Positions 4,761 to 6,964 of a stretch of 6,964 nucleotides of DNA are shown piece after piece. The DNA lies in assembly GCA_018816205.1 (NCBI GenBank), contig JAHIWJ010000121.1, positions 1 through 6,964 of the forward strand. Reading direction: 5' to 3'. The first letter of the stretch is position 1; every line of letters starts with the position of its first letter. This DNA is from Nanobdellota archaeon (GTDB lineage: Archaea; Nanobdellota; Nanobdellia; Pacearchaeales; GW2011-AR1). The position numbers were made by a program, and so were the translations under genes. The notes under the pieces were generated by a model, which searched no databases, was not told the DNA's origin, and worked only from the letters and a program-made list of their open reading frames with translations.

Positions 4761-4768
4761 GAGACTCA

Positions 4769-5386
4769 ATGAAAATACAAGAAGCATTAGCTGAACTGAA
4801 GAAGGAAAAGGAAAGAAAATTTGACCAGAGCTTAGAGCTGCTCATCAATCTTAGAGGCATTGATTTGAAGAGAGATCAGATTAACTTGATTATAAATTTG
4901 CCCCACAAAGTCAAAGATAAGAAAGTTTGCGGATTCCTGACTGAAAAATCTAAAGTCGTTGACTCGATAACGGAAGGACAGTTTGCAAAGTTTACCGAGA
5001 AGAAAGAGCTAAAAAAGCTGGTTAAGCATTATGACTATTTCCTTGCTGCTGCAAAACTGATGCCGAAGGTGGCGACAACGTTTGGTAAGGTTCTTGGGCC
5101 GGCAGGAAAAATGCCGTCGCCGCAGTTGGGGATTGTGCTGCAAGAAAATGAGCAGGCGATCAAAGCGGTTGTGGAGAAGATTAATAGTTCTTTAAAGATT
5201 AGATTAAAGGACGCTAGTTTGAAAGTCGTCGTCGGTAAGAAGAGTATGAGTGATAGTGATATTGTTGAGAACATCAAAGCAGTTTATACTTCCTTCGTTA
5301 ACGCCCTGCCTAAACACCAAGAGAATGTTAGAAACGTTATGATAAAGTTTACTATGACTAAACCCTTGAGGGTGGAGGTTGACTAA
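4769..5386 (+). CDS. rpl1: Ribosomal protein L1 (uL1)
   Basis: A 205-residue archaeal-type L1, the protein of the mobile stalk beside the ribosomal E site and, in archaea, a translational repressor of its own operon. Domain I is formed by the two ends: KKEKERKFDQSLELLINLRG (11-30) and the C-terminal RNVMIKFTMTKPLRVEVD (188-205), containing the T-M-T of the RNA-binding face. Domain II lies between about 65 and 160, with the hallmark GKVLGPAGKMPSPQLG (106-121). AGGAG (4759-4763) is 5 nt before the ATG and joins the 3' end of the leader hairpin. The length is normal, slightly short of the usual 210-220. The TAA stop overlaps the rpl10 ATG by one base (TAATG), so L1 and L10 are translationally coupled. 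Confidence 0.98.
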   Translation: MKIQEALAELKKEKERKFDQSLELLINLRGIDLKRDQINLIINLPHKVKDKKVCGFLTEKSKVVDSITEGQFAKFTEKKELKKLVKHYDYFLAAAKLMPKVATTFGKVLGPAGKMPSPQLGIVLQENEQAIKAVVEKINSSLKIRLKDASLKVVVGKKSMSDSDIVENIKAVYTSFVNALPKHQENVRNVMIKFTMTKPLRVEVD

Positions 5387-6291
5387 TGGCTGCCAAGAAA
5401 GAAACAACGCGTGAGAAGCCGGTTCCTGAAAGCAAGATAAAGTCGGTTGAAAAAATCGCTAAGATGATGAAAGAGAGCAAGACGGTTTTTATTGCTTCTA
5501 TCAAGGGGCTTCCGGCTTCAAAGTATCAGAAGATTAAGAAAAACTTGCGAGGCAAGGCTGAAGTTCTTGTTGCAAAAAAGTCTCTTGTTCTCAGGGCAAT
5601 TGATGCAGCTAAGAAAGGACATTTGAGCGAGTTGAAGGGCCAAGTTGGCGCTGACGTTTGTTTTATGTTTTCTCAAGTTGACGCATTTGAACTTTCTGGT
5701 ATATTAATGGATAATCAGACGCCTGCGAATGCTAAAGCAGGAGATATTGCTCCGGAAGACATAACTGTTGAGCCCGGGCCAACTAGCCTGGTGCCTGGAC
5801 CTGCAATCTCGGAGCTTGGAAGCGTTGGAATTAGGGTGGTTGTTGAAGAAGGCAAGTTGGCAATAAAGCAGCCGGCTACTCTTGTTAGATCGGGCGAGGT
5901 TATCAACGCTAAAGTCGCAAGCGTGTTGGCAAAGCTGAACATCTCTCCGATGAGAGTTGGATTTATTCCTGTGGCTGCTTATGATGGGGAAGAAGACAAA
6001 GTATACAGAGAGATTAAGGTGGATAAGGAAGGCACTCTTGAAGAGTTGAGAACTGCTATTGGTAGGGCGCTCGGATTTGCTGTAAATCTAGGATACACTG
6101 TTAAGGAAACTATTAAATTCTTCATTAGTAAGGCTGTGATGGAAGAAAAAGCTTTAGGGAAAATTTATAATGAAAAATCTGGGAAGCCCGCTGAGGAGCC
6201 GAAAACTGAAGAGAAACCTGTAGAAACAGCGCCTACAGAAGAAAAGAAAGATGAACCAAAGACTGAAGAAGTTAAGGAGGACGGAAAATGA
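5386..6291 (+). CDS. rpl10: Ribosomal protein L10 / P0 (uL10), shortened stalk spine
   Basis: A 301-residue archaeal P0, the scaffold linking 23S rRNA and L11 to the L12 dimers. After a basic leader (1-15), the rRNA-binding domain runs to about 107 (VFIASIKGLPASKYQKIKK, 34-52). The archaeal/eukaryal insertion domain is at about 108-188 (GDIAPEDITVEPGPTSLVPG, 119-138; SVGIRVVVEEGKLAIKQP, 146-163). The helical spine follows: TLEELRTAIGRALGFAVNLGY (217-237, cited in part by position) and VKETIKFFISKAVMEEKALG (239-258). In Pyrococcus three such helices each bind an L12 dimer; here the third seems replaced at about 261 by a Glu/Lys/Pro tail. The tail ends EEVKEDGK and lacks the terminal hydrophobic GLGALFG-type motif that contacts elongation factors. 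The gene starts within the rpl1 stop and overlaps the next gene by 4 nt (ATGA). Confidence 0.97.
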   Translation: MAAKKETTREKPVPESKIKSVEKIAKMMKESKTVFIASIKGLPASKYQKIKKNLRGKAEVLVAKKSLVLRAIDAAKKGHLSELKGQVGADVCFMFSQVDAFELSGILMDNQTPANAKAGDIAPEDITVEPGPTSLVPGPAISELGSVGIRVVVEEGKLAIKQPATLVRSGEVINAKVASVLAKLNISPMRVGFIPVAAYDGEEDKVYREIKVDKEGTLEELRTAIGRALGFAVNLGYTVKETIKFFISKAVMEEKALGKIYNEKSGKPAEEPKTEEKPVETAPTEEKKDEPKTEEVKEDGK

Positions 6292-6500
6292 GAAAAAGAT
6301 ACTGGACGGAAAAAGGGTTTGAATTAACATCAGGATCTAGACCAATTGGAATCGCGCTGGTTGTGAAGCATGCTTCTATAGAGGAAACTGTTGAGGCTGT
6401 TAGACGTCTTAATGCAGCCCTTGCTAGGTATCATATAGCATTGGAAGGGAGAGGTTCTGAACCTAACTACAGAACTACAGGGAGAGGGGAAAATGAGTAG
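6288..6500 (+). CDS. Unknown 70-residue protein coupled to rpl10
   Basis: A small basic protein without a recognised family. It has a basic start (MRKRYW), a strand-like IGIALVVKH (20-28), and an amphipathic helix SIEETVEAVRRLNAALARYH (30-49), then a polar Gly/Arg/Glu tail. Strand-helix with a basic N-terminus could suit RNA or ribosome contact, but no motif proves it. It has 9 Arg to 3 Lys, the reverse of rpl10 and rpl1. Expression looks secure: GGAGG (6276-6280) lies 7 nt before the ATG, the ATGA overlap couples it to rpl10, and its end overlaps the next gene by 8 nt. No such gene belongs to the usual L10-L12 array. Confidence 0.75.
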   Translation: MRKRYWTEKGFELTSGSRPIGIALVVKHASIEETVEAVRRLNAALARYHIALEGRGSEPNYRTTGRGENE

Positions 6501-6801
6501 AGACAAAGTTGAGAGAGTTGCTAGAGGGTTGCTTGTGTATGCTGTGGCAGCTCGTGATTTTGATTTAGCTCAGAGGGTGAATGCTTACTTGGCTGAGGGG
6601 GCATTGAGGAGAGTTGGAAAATTAGCAAGTTTTGGTGAGGGCCTGGGGGGACTTGGGGAACAGGAGGCAGACACACTTCGTGCGAGAATGCTTAAACAAC
6701 TTGTAACACTAACAGAATGTGCGAGAAATGCGAGAGACATTAAGACACTTAAAGGTCTTTATGATGATGGTCTTAATAGTTGTAAGGGGGGCATGTATTG
6801 A
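6493..6801 (+). CDS. Unknown all-helical 102-residue protein coupled to rpl12
   Basis: Unrecognised. Predicted largely helical: [20 protein letters not shown] (4-23), [20 protein letters not shown] (24-43), a Gly-rich hinge [12 protein letters not shown] (46-57), then [20 protein letters not shown] (59-78) and [16 protein letters not shown] (81-96). Paired antiparallel helices of this size occur in TPR-like or helical-bundle adaptors; that is analogy only. Eleven Arg to six Lys again departs from the local Lys bias. A GGAGAGGGG purine run (6481-6489) precedes the ATG. The start overlaps the previous gene by 8 nt, and the TGA stop overlaps the rpl12 ATG by one base (TGATG), so ribosomes finishing this gene would start L12, which needs several copies per ribosome. 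Confidence 0.78.
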   Translation: MSRDKVERVARGLLVYAVAARDFDLAQRVNAYLAEGALRRVGKLASFGEGLGGLGEQEADTLRARMLKQLVTLTECARNARDIKTLKGLYDDGLNSCKGGMY

Positions 6802-6964
6802 TGGAATATATCTATGGAGCTTTGCTGCTGCATAAGCTTGGCAAGGAAATCAACGAAGCGAACTTGAAGAAAGTTATAGCTGCGACCGGAGCAGACGTTG
6901 ATGAGTCCAAGGTCAAGTCTTTGATTGCATCGTTGCAGGGTGTGGACATTGCTCATGAACTTGA
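6801..6964 (+). CDS. rpl12: Ribosomal protein L12 / P1 (archaeal stalk protein), 5' part
   Basis: The first 54 residues match the N-terminal dimerisation domain of archaeal L12/P1: [20 protein letters not shown] (1-20), [20 protein letters not shown] (21-40), [10 protein letters not shown] (41-50). This domain forms the homodimer and binds the spine helices of L10; the flexible hinge and the elongation-factor-binding C-terminal tail lie beyond the window. AGGGGGG (6785-6791) is about 9 nt before the ATG, and the start overlaps the preceding stop (TGATG). The gene runs off the right edge. Confidence 0.95.
   Translation, partial: MEYIYGALLLHKLGKEINEANLKKVIAATGADVDESKVKSLIASLQGVDIAHEL

Overview
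The window looks archaeal, most likely from a small-genome DPANN-type lineage (Woesearchaeota/Pacearchaeota-like; the lineage is inferred). Support comes from archaeal-type Spt5, L11, L1, P0/L10 with its insertion domain, and the archaeal P1-type L12. Several genes also have a TATA-like TTTATA/TTTAAA box centred about 24-27 nt before the start codon, which implies leaderless transcripts. Proteins are strongly lysine-rich, with a few exceptions noted below.

Left half (1-2928), short transcription units: the C-terminal transmembrane tail of an unidentified protein (1-98); an HxGH nucleotidyltransferase (136-591); convergent to it on the minus strand, a small cysteine-containing protein (813-595) and a Rossmann/CARF-like single-domain protein (1206-847); divergent from the latter, and apparently sharing one TATA element with it, a TadA/guanine-deaminase-family zinc deaminase (1257-1757); a winged-helix protein (1792-2244); a 15-codon remnant repeating the end of that winged-helix gene (2247-2294); and an A-rich gene for a VRR-NUC-like nuclease (2296-2928).

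Right half (2950-6964), the transcription-elongation and ribosomal stalk cluster: promoter, spt5, a small membrane-anchored unknown gene, rpl11, then a second promoter with a structured leader, rpl1, rpl10, two small unknown genes, and the 5' part of rpl12. spt5 couples RNA polymerase processivity to the cluster; L11 and L10 form the stalk base, L12 the stalk proper, and L1 the opposite (E-site) stalk. The leader before rpl1 can fold into a long bulged hairpin that reaches into the Shine-Dalgarno sequence, as expected of an L1 autoregulatory site.

Most notable points: three translationally coupled unknown genes sit inside the normally compact spt5-L11-L1-L10-L12 array, and all three encode Arg-rich/Lys-poor proteins in a Lys-rich neighbourhood. 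L11 carries an ~83-residue Ala/Lys/Pro tail, while L10 appears to lack the third L12-binding helix and the terminal hydrophobic GLGALFG-type motif. A fragment of a second winged-helix paralogue lies just before the compositionally different nuclease gene. All of the window is gene or short spacer; no gene-free stretch exceeds 300 bases, and no tRNA, rRNA, CRISPR array or insertion sequence was seen.
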